The notes: generated by a model not told the origin, from the sequence alone. A DNA stretch of 64,000 bases from Clostridiales bacterium (GCA_029010715.1 JAQXKZ010000025.1:16492-80491); one strand, 5' to 3'. Counted from the first letter of the stretch, positions 28,994 through 38,980 are shown. Made by a program: numbers and translations.

Positions 28994-29242
28994 ATGAGAG
29001 AATTAAAACTTAAACGCGTATACCGCCATTTCAAGGGCGATTACTATCTTGTAGAGGATCTTGCCCACGATTCCGAGACCGGCAGAGCCTATGTCGTATA
29101 CCGCAAGCTTTACGGTGACGGCGGGCTCTGGATACGCCCGCTGGATATGTTTCTCGGCGAAGTGGACAAGGTAAAATATCCTGACGCTTCCCAGACCTAC
29201 CGCTTTGAGCTGCAGGAGATAGACAGCGTCGCCGGACATTGA
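28994..29242 (+). CDS. DUF1653 domain protein
   Basis: VYRHFKGDYYLVEDLAHDSETGRAYVVYRKLYGDGGLWIRPLDMF. Confidence 0.88.
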   Translation: MRELKLKRVYRHFKGDYYLVEDLAHDSETGRAYVVYRKLYGDGGLWIRPLDMFLGEVDKVKYPDASQTYRFELQEIDSVAGH

Positions 29243-29333
29243 GCCACCACCGGCGCAGCCGGCTCACTGTACTGAATATCGGACAGTTTTTGTTTTATAC
29301 TACAGACATAAAGCAAAAAAGGAGCTGACTGAT

Positions 29334-29435
29334 ATGAAGGGTTACAACGTCAGATACGGATACATGGGACTGGTGGACGGAAAGTACCGCCTGTTCGCCT
29401 CCGAAGCGGACTATATGGACTATATTGAGGCCTGA
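29334..29435 (+). CDS. Putative 33-aa small protein MKGYNVRYGYMGLVDGKYRLFASEADYMDYIEA
   Basis: ATG after strong RBS AAAAAAGGAG with suitable spacing; below the length cutoff of the supplied ORF track. Confidence 0.6.
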   Translation: MKGYNVRYGYMGLVDGKYRLFASEADYMDYIEA

Positions 29436-29443
29436 ACCTCCGG

Positions 29444-30028
29444 TCAGATATACCGGTAAAACAGTCCGTGCCTTGTGCAGTACCACAAAAGCGTCCCGTG
29501 CGCGAAAAACGGCAGCGTCGTGTCCAGTCCCCACTCAGGGTACAGTTTTCTTATCGTGAGCATGTCTCCGGTCAGAAAGGCCACAAATGAGATATAATGC
29601 TCCCTGCTCATTTCGTGCTCCGACGAGATATACCACTCTCCGCCGCTGTTTGAAACCTTCAGCTGCTCGCCGCTGTCCGCTTTCTGCGCTGTCACTGCCT
29701 TCAGTTTTTTGCCGCAGCAGCTTATTTCTGCGTCGTCCGTGGAAAACAGCAGGTTGCCGCAGCAGGGGCAGATATAAAACCTCGCCTTTTTCAAATTTCC
29801 GTTCGTCATCTGATTCTCCTCCATATCCCCCCGGAGCAGGGCTTCCGTGTCGGCTCCAAGGATTTTTGACAGTACAGGGAGGACAGATATGTCCGGTGCG
29901 CCGCAGCCGCGCTCCCACTTGGAGACGGCCTTGTCGCTGACGCCGATGCTTTCGGCAAGCTCCAGCTGCGTCATGCCCTTTTCCAGCCGCAGCGAACGTA
30001 TAAGTTTTCCGGTTTTTGTCTGATCCAT
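29444..30028 (-). CDS. XRE-family HTH regulator fused to a desulfoferrodoxin-like C-terminal module
   Basis: HTH GMTQLELAESIGVSDKAVSKWERG; rubredoxin-like YICPCCGN...SCCGKK; SOR-like EHEMSREHYISFV...WYCTRHGLFY. Confidence 0.78.
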   Translation of the reverse strand: MDQTKTGKLIRSLRLEKGMTQLELAESIGVSDKAVSKWERGCGAPDISVLPVLSKILGADTEALLRGDMEENQMTNGNLKKARFYICPCCGNLLFSTDDAEISCCGKKLKAVTAQKADSGEQLKVSNSGGEWYISSEHEMSREHYISFVAFLTGDMLTIRKLYPEWGLDTTLPFFAHGTLLWYCTRHGLFYRYI

Positions 30029-30182
30029 AAGTACACCTCCCGAGGGCTATTCTAGAAAAGATCGGAGCGCTTTTCAATGAACGCTCCGTAGAGTCAGGCT
30101 GCGCAGATTTTTGGCAGTTGCCAAGCGTGTGCGCGCATGGTAGAATACCGGCAACAGCAAAACACAGCCATGTAAAGGAGAC

Positions 30183-30518
30183 ATGTTTGTTATGATAGAA
30201 CCGAACGACGTAATGAAGGTCGACGACGAGCACTGGGAAGAATTTAAAAAGGAAGCCGTTAAGGATGAGCTGTACTACAACGGCCCCGGCGATATTCTGG
30301 ACACTCCGGAGGGGCGTGCCAGGTTCTGCCGTCTCAATGAGTCAAGCGTATTCAGGAAGCCTGACCCTGAGTTTCCCAACAGCAAGATCTGGGTATTTAA
30401 TCTCAAGGGGCAGGGCATGGTAATTAAAAAAAGAAGCCGCGTAGACCCGACCCTCATGGAGGACATCGAATACAACGCGGAGGGTATAGAGGTCAGCAAG
30501 TCCTATGAGCCCGCATAA
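30183..30518 (+). CDS. Hypothetical protein
   Basis: ORF with AAAGGAG RBS 5 nt before ATG. Confidence 0.65.
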   Translation: MFVMIEPNDVMKVDDEHWEEFKKEAVKDELYYNGPGDILDTPEGRARFCRLNESSVFRKPDPEFPNSKIWVFNLKGQGMVIKKRSRVDPTLMEDIEYNAEGIEVSKSYEPA

Positions 30519-30598
30519 CCGCGTCTGAATAACGCCATAAGGTCATGCCGCACCGCGAGCGGCGGTGTTATTCTTCGGTTCAAGGCGGTCGGAACATA

Positions 30599-30659
30599 TA
30601 AAAGCACCGTATGGTTACAGTATGCTTTGCAGCGCAAGTTTTTCCATACGGTGCTTTTC
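30599..30659. terminator. Bidirectional terminator-like inverted repeat
   Basis: AAAAGCACCGTATGG ... CCATACGGTGCTTTT between convergent genes. Confidence 0.6.
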
Positions 30660-30662
30660 TGT

Positions 30663-31355
30663 TTATTCAGCTGCCGGTTTCTCCGTGGTCTTTCCGGAAA
30701 GAGCGGCGAAGTAATCGTAAACCTTATCCGATGCGTAGATTTTTACGGATAGGCGCTGCGCCCACTTATTGACCACACGTCCGGTTTGGGCGCTGCTGCT
30801 GAAATCGCACGGATAGCAGTGCCACCTGACGTCGCAGCGCTCACCGTTATCCAAGCTAAGCTCCCAGACGAGATTATCCACAGCCCCCATGGTCTCAAGA
30901 TTCTGCGTGATGATCCGGTCAGGCCCGGTCTTTTTAGAAAGAGCCGCGGTAAGCCGCCCTTCATCCATGCTCCAGAGCAGCTCCGTCAGGCGCAGCTGCT
31001 TTTGCCAACAGTCCCAGTCCGGTTCCGGCTTTTCGGTCTGTACCGTACCCTCAAAGCTAATGAGCAGATAGTCTCCGCCGGCTGCGTTGCCGCTGCTGAC
31101 GATGGCACGGAGGGGATTTCCTTCGCCGCCTGGGTACGTCATGTCAGCATCGCGCAGGACGTGGCTTCGTTGATTCTCCGAATACGCCTGGCTTTCATCC
31201 GGGGACAGCTCCCACGAAAGCTTCATCTGTCCGACGGCAGCCAAGACCTCGTCATCGGTAAGCGGAAAGCTGACAGGTCTCACCGCTTCTCCGCCGCAGC
31301 CAAAGAGTGCGCATATGACTGCAATTGTCAGGTAAAAGCACAATATGCGTTTCAT
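30663..31355 (-). CDS. Putative lipoprotein of unknown function
   Basis: MKRILCFYLTIAVICALFGC lipobox. Confidence 0.72.
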   Translation of the reverse strand: MKRILCFYLTIAVICALFGCGGEAVRPVSFPLTDDEVLAAVGQMKLSWELSPDESQAYSENQRSHVLRDADMTYPGGEGNPLRAIVSSGNAAGGDYLLISFEGTVQTEKPEPDWDCWQKQLRLTELLWSMDEGRLTAALSKKTGPDRIITQNLETMGAVDNLVWELSLDNGERCDVRWHCYPCDFSSSAQTGRVVNKWAQRLSVKIYASDKVYDYFAALSGKTTEKPAAE

Positions 31356-31424
31356 CTGTCATATCCTTTCGTTTTCTCTTTCAAGCTTATCCGGAATAAG
31401 GACGGTGTGCAGTATAGTATTTAT

Positions 31425-33053
31425 TTACTTTTTATTTCCGAAAAGTCCGCGGACTATGGAGTTTGAGCCGGAGCGCATAACGGAACTCAGCGCGTTTCTC
31501 GCCGCGCGCTTGGCAATTGTCTTGCTGCTGGTGGTTTTTCCGCCCGTAAGCGAATTAATAATGTTTGTGCTGAGAGAGCTTGCTACAGAGGATGCTGCGT
31601 TGGTCGCGGCGCGCCGGACTACCTTTGTTCTCTCTGCCGCCTGCTTCTCGCGCGCTTTTTCGGCCGCCTTCTCTTCTTTCAGGCGCTGCCGCTCCGCCTC
31701 TTTTTCCTCTTTGGCGCGCTGCTTTTCTTCTGCGGCGGCCGCCGCGGCCTCCTCACGCTGCTTTGCAAGCTCCTCGTTGGCGCGTGTCAGCAACTCGTAG
31801 GCCGACTCCCTGTCGACCGCCTCGCGGTACTTGACGTCAAACTCGTCGGTCACTATAAGGCTCTGCACGGTCTCTTCATCCGCCGGCCCCATAAGGCTCT
31901 GCGGCGGGAGTATGCCCGCGCGTTCAACGACGCAGGGTATACCCTCCTCATCAAGGAAGCTGACCAGCGCCTCTCCTACGCCGAGCTCCATGATCGCGGT
32001 CTCGGTATCGAACGCAGGATTTACCCTGAATGCCTTCGCCGCTGCGCGGACTGCCTTCTGCTCCGCCGGGGTGTAGGCACGCAGAGCATGCTGCACACGG
32101 TTGGAAAGCTGGGCAAGCACATCGTTCGGAATGTCCGACGGGCTCTGGCTGATGAAGTATACGCCGACGCCCTTGGAGCGGATGAGCTTTACGACCTGAA
32201 CGATCTTCTGTACCAGCGCTTTCGGCGCGTCGGTAAAGAGAAGGTGCGCTTCGTCGAAGAAGAATATCATCCTGGGCTTCTCAAGATCGCCGACCTCAGG
32301 CAGGCGCTCGAACAGCTCGGTCAGCATCCAGAGCAGGAAAGTGGCATACACGGTCGGGCTCTGAACAAGACGCTGGCTGGACAGAATGTTGATGAAGCCT
32401 CTGCCGTCGACATCCGTGCGCATCCAGTCTCTGATATCCAGCTCCGGCTCGCCGAAGAACAGCTCTCCACCCTCGCCCTCGAAGGCGAGCAGCGCTCGCT
32501 GTATCGCGCCTATGCTGGCGGCGGAAACATTGCCGTAGGCCGTGGTAAATTCAGCGCGGTTATCTCCGACGAACTGCAGCATGGCGCGCAGATCCTTCAG
32601 GTCCAGCAGGAGCAGGCCGTTGTCGTCGGCCACCCTGAACACAATGTTGAGTACGCCGGCCTGTATCTCGGTCAGGCTAAGCAGCCTTGCCAGCAGGGTA
32701 GGTCCCATTGAGCTTACGGTCACTCTGACCGGATGTCCCTCGTCTCCGAATATATCCCAGAAGCGTGTGGGATAGGACTTATACTTAAAGTCCTCAAGGC
32801 CGAAGCGGGCAATACGTCTCTGCATATCCTCGCTGTCTTTTCCCGGACGGCACATACCGCTGAGATCGCCCTTTATGTCCGCAAGAAACACAGGCACGCC
32901 CATATCGGAGAAAGATTCTGCCATTACCTTCATTGTTATCGTCTTGCCGGTACCTGTCGCGCCGGCTATAAGGCCGTGGCGGTTTGCCATTGACGGCTGC
33001 AGAAAAAGCGCCTTATCTGACTGGGCAAGCATGATTTTCTTGTCAGTGTACAT
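31425..33053 (-). CDS. HerA-like helicase domain protein (DUF853 type)
   Basis: [48 protein letters not shown] Walker B; charged coiled-coil tail. Confidence 0.92.
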   Translation of the reverse strand: MYTDKKIMLAQSDKALFLQPSMANRHGLIAGATGTGKTITMKVMAESFSDMGVPVFLADIKGDLSGMCRPGKDSEDMQRRIARFGLEDFKYKSYPTRFWDIFGDEGHPVRVTVSSMGPTLLARLLSLTEIQAGVLNIVFRVADDNGLLLLDLKDLRAMLQFVGDNRAEFTTAYGNVSAASIGAIQRALLAFEGEGGELFFGEPELDIRDWMRTDVDGRGFINILSSQRLVQSPTVYATFLLWMLTELFERLPEVGDLEKPRMIFFFDEAHLLFTDAPKALVQKIVQVVKLIRSKGVGVYFISQSPSDIPNDVLAQLSNRVQHALRAYTPAEQKAVRAAAKAFRVNPAFDTETAIMELGVGEALVSFLDEEGIPCVVERAGILPPQSLMGPADEETVQSLIVTDEFDVKYREAVDRESAYELLTRANEELAKQREEAAAAAAEEKQRAKEEKEAERQRLKEEKAAEKAREKQAAERTKVVRRAATNAASSVASSLSTNIINSLTGGKTTSSKTIAKRAARNALSSVMRSGSNSIVRGLFGNKK

Positions 33054-33309
33054 TTTTGTATTCCCCTTTTCTTGAGCTTTGTTGTGCCTTGTCTTCAATA
33101 ATAATAGCATAGCATTGCACACGGTACAATACAAAAGTTTGCATTTTTTGTATTACAAATTTATGCCGTTCGGTCATGCTGCAAAAGCTGCATATTGAGT
33201 TTGACGGCGATCTGTGCTATTTTAAATAATAATTAAGTGTTTATTAACTTTTTTTAACCCGCCGGATCTTATAATACAAACAGTCATATATGAGAGAGAG
33301 GACCTGCAA

Positions 33310-34125
33310 TTGAAGACCAGAGTAATTTCCGCGACTGTCCTGATAGTCATAACGCTGACATGCGTGCTCGTATCCCCCGTCACCCGCGTTCTTTATTTTG
33401 CCATTGCCGGCGGTCTGTGTGCCTATGAATTCAGCAAGAACGTCGAAAAGCTCGAGGCCCGCTGTACTCTGTGGGTAATGTTCGTCTACCTTGCAGTACA
33501 GGCTGCGCTCGTTATTATTCAGGAAGTGGCCGGTCTTTTTGACTTTGGTCTGTTCGCCTACTCGCTCCTGTTCATTTTCTGCATTTATCTCGCGCTCTTT
33601 TCCGGTGTGATACACAAGCGCGTTGCCGGACGCGGCGCGCTCTTCACCCTCGCCGGCTTGACCTATCCCTGCGTTCTTTTCGGTATACTGATGGTCATTT
33701 CCGTCAGCCGTATCTGGGTGCCGACGCTTGTGCTCGCGTGCTTTTCCACCTGGGTGTGCGACAGCTTCGCCATGTTCGGCGGCAAATGGTTCGGCAAGCA
33801 CAAGGTCGCTCCTCTCGTCAGTCCCAACAAGACCGTCGAGGGCTGCATATGCGGTGCGCTCTCTTCGATCCCTGTCGGTATAATCGTATATTTTATTTTC
33901 AGAAATCACAGTGCCATGTCTCTTTGGCTGTGCATAAGCACGGCGCTTATTGCCTCCAGCGCGGGCCAGATCGGCGACCTCGCGGAATCGCTGCTCAAGC
34001 GTATGATCGGTGTGAAGGACTTCAGCAATCTCATACCCGGCCACGGCGGTATGTTCGACAGGGCCGACAGTCTCCTGTTCTCCATTCCCACCGCCTATAT
34101 CTGTCTGTTTCTGGCTAACATCTGA
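33310..34125 (+). CDS. cdsA: Phosphatidate cytidylyltransferase
   Basis: Multi-TM; STWVCDSFAMFGGKWFGKHKVAPLVSPNKTVEG ... GDLAESLLKRMIGVKDFSNLIPGHGGMFDRADS. Confidence 0.95.
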   Translation: MKTRVISATVLIVITLTCVLVSPVTRVLYFAIAGGLCAYEFSKNVEKLEARCTLWVMFVYLAVQAALVIIQEVAGLFDFGLFAYSLLFIFCIYLALFSGVIHKRVAGRGALFTLAGLTYPCVLFGILMVISVSRIWVPTLVLACFSTWVCDSFAMFGGKWFGKHKVAPLVSPNKTVEGCICGALSSIPVGIIVYFIFRNHSAMSLWLCISTALIASSAGQIGDLAESLLKRMIGVKDFSNLIPGHGGMFDRADSLLFSIPTAYICLFLANI

Positions 34126-34159
34126 AATCATTTCATTGTTGTTTTATTAAGGAGCAATC

Positions 34160-35077
34160 ATGGAAGACAATTCTCTCAGCATCAAAAACCAGTACGCAAA
34201 ACGCGCCCTTCTAATAATCAACCCCGTCTCCGGGAAAAAAACTATCATCAAGTACGTTCCAAACATCATACGCACGCTCATGGACGCGGGCTATCTTGTG
34301 ACCACCGTTGTGACCTCCCGCAGAGGCGAGGCCGCAGACTTTACCGGCGAGCTCGGTCAGGAGTATGACCTGGTCTGCTGCACCGGCGGCGACGGCACTC
34401 TTAACGAGGTTGTGACCGGGCTTGCCAATGCAAATGCATGCATCCCTCTCGGTTACATTCCCTGTGGCAGTACCAACGACTTTGCCGCGTCGCACGGGCT
34501 GTCCGTGGACATCCCTTCAGCCATAGACGCAATCGTGACAAAGGATATCCGGACGCTGGATATCGGCTGCTTCGGCGAGAGCTATTTCAGCTATGTTGCG
34601 GCCTTCGGGGCTTTTTCATGGCTTAGCTATACTACCGACCAGAACATGAAAAACAAGCTCGGTCACACGGCCTATATACTTGACGCTATCAAGGATGTAT
34701 ACAAAATAAAACCGATACATCTGAAAGTCACGGCTAATGGCGCGGAGTATGAGGACGACTATATTTTCGGCGCGGTATGCAATTCCACATCCATCGCCGG
34801 CACCATCGTCCTTCCGTCCAATGTCGTCGATACAAATGACGGCAAGCTCGAGGTTATGCTCATAAAGATGCCCAAAACCATCCTCGAACTCGATATGATA
34901 ATCCGCGGCATCTTTTCTCAGGACTATTCCTGTCCCCTTATTGACTTTTTCCAGGCCGGGGAGATTGAGATTGATAATCCGCCCGGGCTTGAATGGGCGC
35001 TTGACGGTGAGTGTAAGGTCGCCTACGATAAAGTGCTCATCTCCACCAAACGCAGCTTCCTGCACCTCAAGGGCTGA
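34160..35077 (+). CDS. Diacylglycerol kinase family lipid kinase (YegS/DagK-like)
   Basis: LLIINPVSGKK; CCTGGDGTLNEVVTGL; PCGSTNDFA. Confidence 0.94.
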   Translation: MEDNSLSIKNQYAKRALLIINPVSGKKTIIKYVPNIIRTLMDAGYLVTTVVTSRRGEAADFTGELGQEYDLVCCTGGDGTLNEVVTGLANANACIPLGYIPCGSTNDFAASHGLSVDIPSAIDAIVTKDIRTLDIGCFGESYFSYVAAFGAFSWLSYTTDQNMKNKLGHTAYILDAIKDVYKIKPIHLKVTANGAEYEDDYIFGAVCNSTSIAGTIVLPSNVVDTNDGKLEVMLIKMPKTILELDMIIRGIFSQDYSCPLIDFFQAGEIEIDNPPGLEWALDGECKVAYDKVLISTKRSFLHLKG

Positions 35078-35092
35078 CATTAAGCTGCGGAC

Positions 35093-35134
35093 AGCAGTTG
35101 CGGCAGAGTCATTTTCGACTCTGCCGCAACTGCT
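35093..35134 (+). terminator. Strong hairpin after the lipid kinase gene
   Basis: Perfect 18-bp stem AGCAGTTGCGGCAGAGTC ATTTTC GACTCTGCCGCAACTGCT. Confidence 0.65.
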
Positions 35135-35169
35135 TCAGCCCGGCAAATCAGCCCGCGGGGCTTTTTGTC

Positions 35170-35254
35170 TGCGCTCAATGCGCATCAAAAAATCCTCTCC
35201 CGTCTCCGCACATTCTGAATATATTAATACAAAACCGCAATAAAAACAGGACAA
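35170..35254. repeat. Dispersed repeat, copy 1 (upstream of MFS gene)
   Basis: TGCGCTCAATGCGCATCAAAAAATCCTCTCCCGT then degenerate ...CGCAATAAAAACAGGACAA. Confidence 0.7.
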
Positions 35255-35661
35255 TCTTACCGGTCATAATCGTGCCATGCATCCTTGGCATCCCTGACCG
35301 CATATCTCCACCGTGCCCTGCGGATACCGGCTCGTATCTCTTTGTCTGTTTTCTATTGCGCTCTCGTATTAAATGCCGATTCGCCCGAATATCCCGATAA
35401 ATCAGCAGCTCCGGCGGCGGATTACCCAATTTCGGGCAGGACTCAGGCTCCCTCAGGCTCCATGCTGCTTACTTTACGCGCTGCTCAGCGCCGCTTCTTC
35501 GGCAGTACAGCTGAGCAGCTGGTATTATTAATCATTTATTCATACTTTTTGTGTTTACATCTGCGGCGGCGCAGTGTTATAATTTGCACTCAGCCAACCC
35601 ATCAGGCCGCCGGTATAACCCGGCAGCCTGCTTTTTCTGTCAGCCGTGAATGGAGTACATA

Positions 35662-36873
35662 ATGAGATTATCCAATACCGCTTTGAACATCGAATACTCT
35701 CTGGTACAGGCCTTCTTCTGGATGGGCTTTTGTATCAGTTTTTCCTTTGCCGCCTTCTATCTTCAGAGCCGCGGCTACAGCAACTCCGAGCTCGGACTGG
35801 TCCTGTCACTCGGCAATGTCGGCGGGCTTGTTGTCTCCCCCGTGCTCGCTTCGGTCATTGACCGTTCGAAGAAAAGCGCGCTGTTCGTGAGCCTATGGTC
35901 CATAATCGCGCTGCAGTATCTGCTGCTGATCGTGCAGCTTCTGCTCCCCGGCAAAGGTCCGCTGATATCGCTGACATATTGTCTCTACCTTAGCTCCACC
36001 ATAGTTATGAATCCGCTCGAGACACAGCTGGCGTTCATTATGAGCTCCTGGGGCGGCGAGGTCAGCTACAGTTCCGCGCGCGGCATCGGCTCTCTCGCCT
36101 ACGCGCTCTCATCCATGTTCATCGGCAGTCTTGTCGCCGTGCGCAGTGCGGCCGTACTTCCCTCCGCCGCGCTTGTTTTCCTGACCGCACAGACTTGTGT
36201 ACTCATATATATCCGGTTCCAGTACAGCCGATGCGCTCCGGAAGCTGAGTCCTCATTCGCCGGGCCTGACGGCGGTACCCATGAGAGCAGGAGTCTGCGT
36301 CAGTTTTTTCTCACGAATAAACGCTTCTGCTTGATGCTGCTCGGGCTTGCGCTGATGTTTTTCGCTCACAACCTCGTCACCGGCTTTATGATAAACATCG
36401 TCAGAAACCTCGGCGGCGATTCGTCCGACATGGGCAGGGTGAACGGTGTAATGGCTATGATGGAGATACCCGTAATGCTGCTCTACGGCAGGCTCACAAT
36501 GCGCGTAAAGTGCTCGTCAACGATACGTTTTGCCGCGGTCATGTTCGTTTTCCGTGCATTATCCATTGCTCTTGCGCCGAATCTTCCCTGTCTTTACGCA
36601 GCCCAGATATTTCAGGCGGCCTCCTTCGCAATCATTACCCCGGCCATGGTGCAGTATGTCACCGTTGTGATACGTCCGGAGGATTTCGCCAAAGGGCAGT
36701 CGCTCTCCTATGGCATGACGACGCTCGGTTCTATTTTCTCCGGTCTCTTCGGAGGTATCATGTACGACCATCTCTCCGTGACGGCCACAATGCTTATCGG
36801 CACCGCAGTATGCGCGGTCGGCGCGACGCTTTGCGCCGGCGCGACAGAAAATACCGGAGAAAAGCCCTGCTGA
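35662..36873 (+). CDS. MFS transporter
   Basis: 12-TM MFS-like sequence; alternative ATG at 35650. Confidence 0.88.
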   Translation: MRLSNTALNIEYSLVQAFFWMGFCISFSFAAFYLQSRGYSNSELGLVLSLGNVGGLVVSPVLASVIDRSKKSALFVSLWSIIALQYLLLIVQLLLPGKGPLISLTYCLYLSSTIVMNPLETQLAFIMSSWGGEVSYSSARGIGSLAYALSSMFIGSLVAVRSAAVLPSAALVFLTAQTCVLIYIRFQYSRCAPEAESSFAGPDGGTHESRSLRQFFLTNKRFCLMLLGLALMFFAHNLVTGFMINIVRNLGGDSSDMGRVNGVMAMMEIPVMLLYGRLTMRVKCSSTIRFAAVMFVFRALSIALAPNLPCLYAAQIFQAASFAIITPAMVQYVTVVIRPEDFAKGQSLSYGMTTLGSIFSGLFGGIMYDHLSVTATMLIGTAVCAVGATLCAGATENTGEKPC

Positions 36874-36942
36874 CTGCCGGGTCGCACGGCCTGATTTGAC
36901 CGTCTCCGGCCCGGTACGGTCCATCGCGGCCCAAATGCAAAA

Positions 36943-36969
36943 ACCCGCTGAGAAAAATTCTCAGCGGGT
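36943..36969 (+). terminator. Terminator after MFS gene
   Basis: ACCCGCTGAGAA AAA TTCTCAGCGGGT. Confidence 0.65.
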
Positions 36970-37219
36970 ATTGTATTCATTCGAAATACCGTCGGAATCA
37001 TACCGGACTTCATATACTAAAGCGCAATAAAAAAGCAGACATTCGGTGCATGCGGTATGCTTTGCGCCCTGCTCCCCGGTTTTGCTGTACCTGCTTGTTA
37101 TCATGTTACCTCCTGTAATCAACAGAGTTTACCACAGGGTTTTTCACGGGGTTTTCCACATCTTCTGTATCTTCCGTCCTGCTCCCGCTCTGAATTATTC
37201 AGATGCTTAACCCTTTCCC

Positions 37220-37303
37220 TGCGCTTAATGCGCATTAAAAAATCCTCTCCTGTGGGCTTCATAAAAGGCTTTATACTAAAGTGCAATAAAAAGCAGACAA
37301 GGG
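37220..37303. repeat. Dispersed repeat, copy 2 (downstream of MFS gene)
   Basis: TGCGCTTAATGCGCATTAAAAAATCCTCTCCTGT (31/34 to copy 1) then TATACTAAAGTGCAATAAAAAGCAGACAA. Confidence 0.7.
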
Positions 37304-37740
37304 TATACTGGGCAGAATAGTGTCATGCGAGGCGGCATGCGGTGCACAATGGAGATATACGGTCGAAGCTGCCGAGGATGCATGCCGCGTTTATGGCCCA
37401 AAAGATTATCTTGTTTTATTGCGCTTCAGTATTATTCCGAAGGCGGGCGGAGGCAGGAGACGGTGAGGAGCCTCGGCAGCCGCCGCAAAACGAAAAACAC
37501 AGATGGCATTGATATGCTCTCTGTGTTTTTGTATTTATTCTTACGCTGTGAGACAGGTCAGAGGGTCAATACTACCGCCGGCGCCGTACACGGCAATGCA
37601 CAGGGGTGTTCCCTGTCCGCTCCCGCACATGGCCGTGACGCCGCGGGGCTGATCAGACCGCAGGGACGGACCCGGCTGCCGTCGTTAACGGCGGGGAACT
37701 CCGTAAGACCGACATTATTTTATTCTTGTCAGCAGCATTC

Positions 37741-37787
37741 ATCGGTTCTTCGTATCAGTCCCTCTGCGTAAATACCCATTCGCGCTG
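37741..37787. repeat. 47-bp repeat of the glycosyltransferase 3' end (truncated copy)
   Basis: 45/47 identical to 37836..37882; encodes QREWVFTQRD-stop on the minus strand. Confidence 0.9.
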
Positions 37788-37849
37788 ACGGGAGAGGATT
37801 TACGGGGGAGCGCGCCTGCGGGCGCGCTTCATATAATCGGTTCTTCGTA

Positions 37850-38935
37850 TCAGTCCTTCTGCGAAAATACCCATTCGCGCTGGATGTGATAACTGATGAA
37901 GAACAGGCAGGTGTCTATGACGAACTTGATGAGCGTGGCAAGTATTGGGATGCTGTTGGAAAGCAGATGGTTTATCAGAGTCACCAGGGCGGCAGAGACA
38001 AGCATCTGCGGCACGCACAGGCAGTAGTAACGCAGCAGAGCGCGCTTGTAGTTCTTCCTGTTCTCAAACACGACCGCATTGTTAGCGCTGAAATTGGCAA
38101 ACGACGAACAGACGCGGGCGACGGCGGTGGATACAAGCTCCCTGTATGCGCCGAGCCCGGCCCCGAAGAGCTTCATGACGAGATAAAACACGCACAGGTC
38201 TATAATCGTCGAACCGGCCGAGCTGAGCAGGAACTTGAACATTACCTTAAATATTCTCCACGAGTCCTTTACCGCGTCATAGTGAGAGCTGTAATCATCA
38301 GGATCGTAAACCGTCTCTATGGGCTGCTCAACAAAGCCTATGCCCAGACGCTTCATATTCAGAAGCATGTTCGTCTCATACTCAAAGCGCTCACCGGATA
38401 TTTCGTTGAAGCGCGCAAGATACTGCGCCGGTATGGCGCGCAGGCCGGTCTGCGTATCGGAGAGCTTGATCCCGTAGCAAATGCGGAACAGGCGTGAGGT
38501 AGTCTTATTGCCGGCGACGCTCCTCGGAGGTATGCCGGGCTGATCGAAGTCGCGGCAGCCGAGAACAACCCTATCACCGCACTCGAGCATTTTCTGCCCG
38601 CAGGCTATTATATCCTTCGTCAGGTGCTGGCCGTCACCGTCGATGGTGATGACGCCCTTCAGTTCGGGGAGGTTTTCGTGTACATAGGCAAAGCCGGTCT
38701 TGAGTCCCCTGCCCTTGCCGCGGTTCACTTCATGCGTGAGCACGGTGCACTGCTCATGCGCAGCGGCCTCGTCGAACCAGTGTTTGTGGTCGTCGTCGCT
38801 GCCGTCATTGATAATCACAATATGCTCAAAGCCGTTGGCGATAAGTTCCTCGACCACTTTTTTAAATTTTCCGTTAGGATTGAGAGACGGCAATACTACC
38901 GCCGTGCTCTGTCTGCAATCTGTTTGTTCTGACAT
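37850..38935 (-). CDS. Glycosyltransferase family 2 fused to GtrA-like C-terminal domain
   Basis: GT2 motifs (VIINDGSDDD, TIDGDGQH) followed by four TM helices of GtrA type. Confidence 0.92.
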   Translation of the reverse strand: MSEQTDCRQSTAVVLPSLNPNGKFKKVVEELIANGFEHIVIINDGSDDDHKHWFDEAAAHEQCTVLTHEVNRGKGRGLKTGFAYVHENLPELKGVITIDGDGQHLTKDIIACGQKMLECGDRVVLGCRDFDQPGIPPRSVAGNKTTSRLFRICYGIKLSDTQTGLRAIPAQYLARFNEISGERFEYETNMLLNMKRLGIGFVEQPIETVYDPDDYSSHYDAVKDSWRIFKVMFKFLLSSAGSTIIDLCVFYLVMKLFGAGLGAYRELVSTAVARVCSSFANFSANNAVVFENRKNYKRALLRYYCLCVPQMLVSAALVTLINHLLSNSIPILATLIKFVIDTCLFFISYHIQREWVFSQKD

Positions 38936-38980
38936 ATTCCGTCCTTTGGGAGGCCCGGCCTCTCATAAATCTTTATGAAT

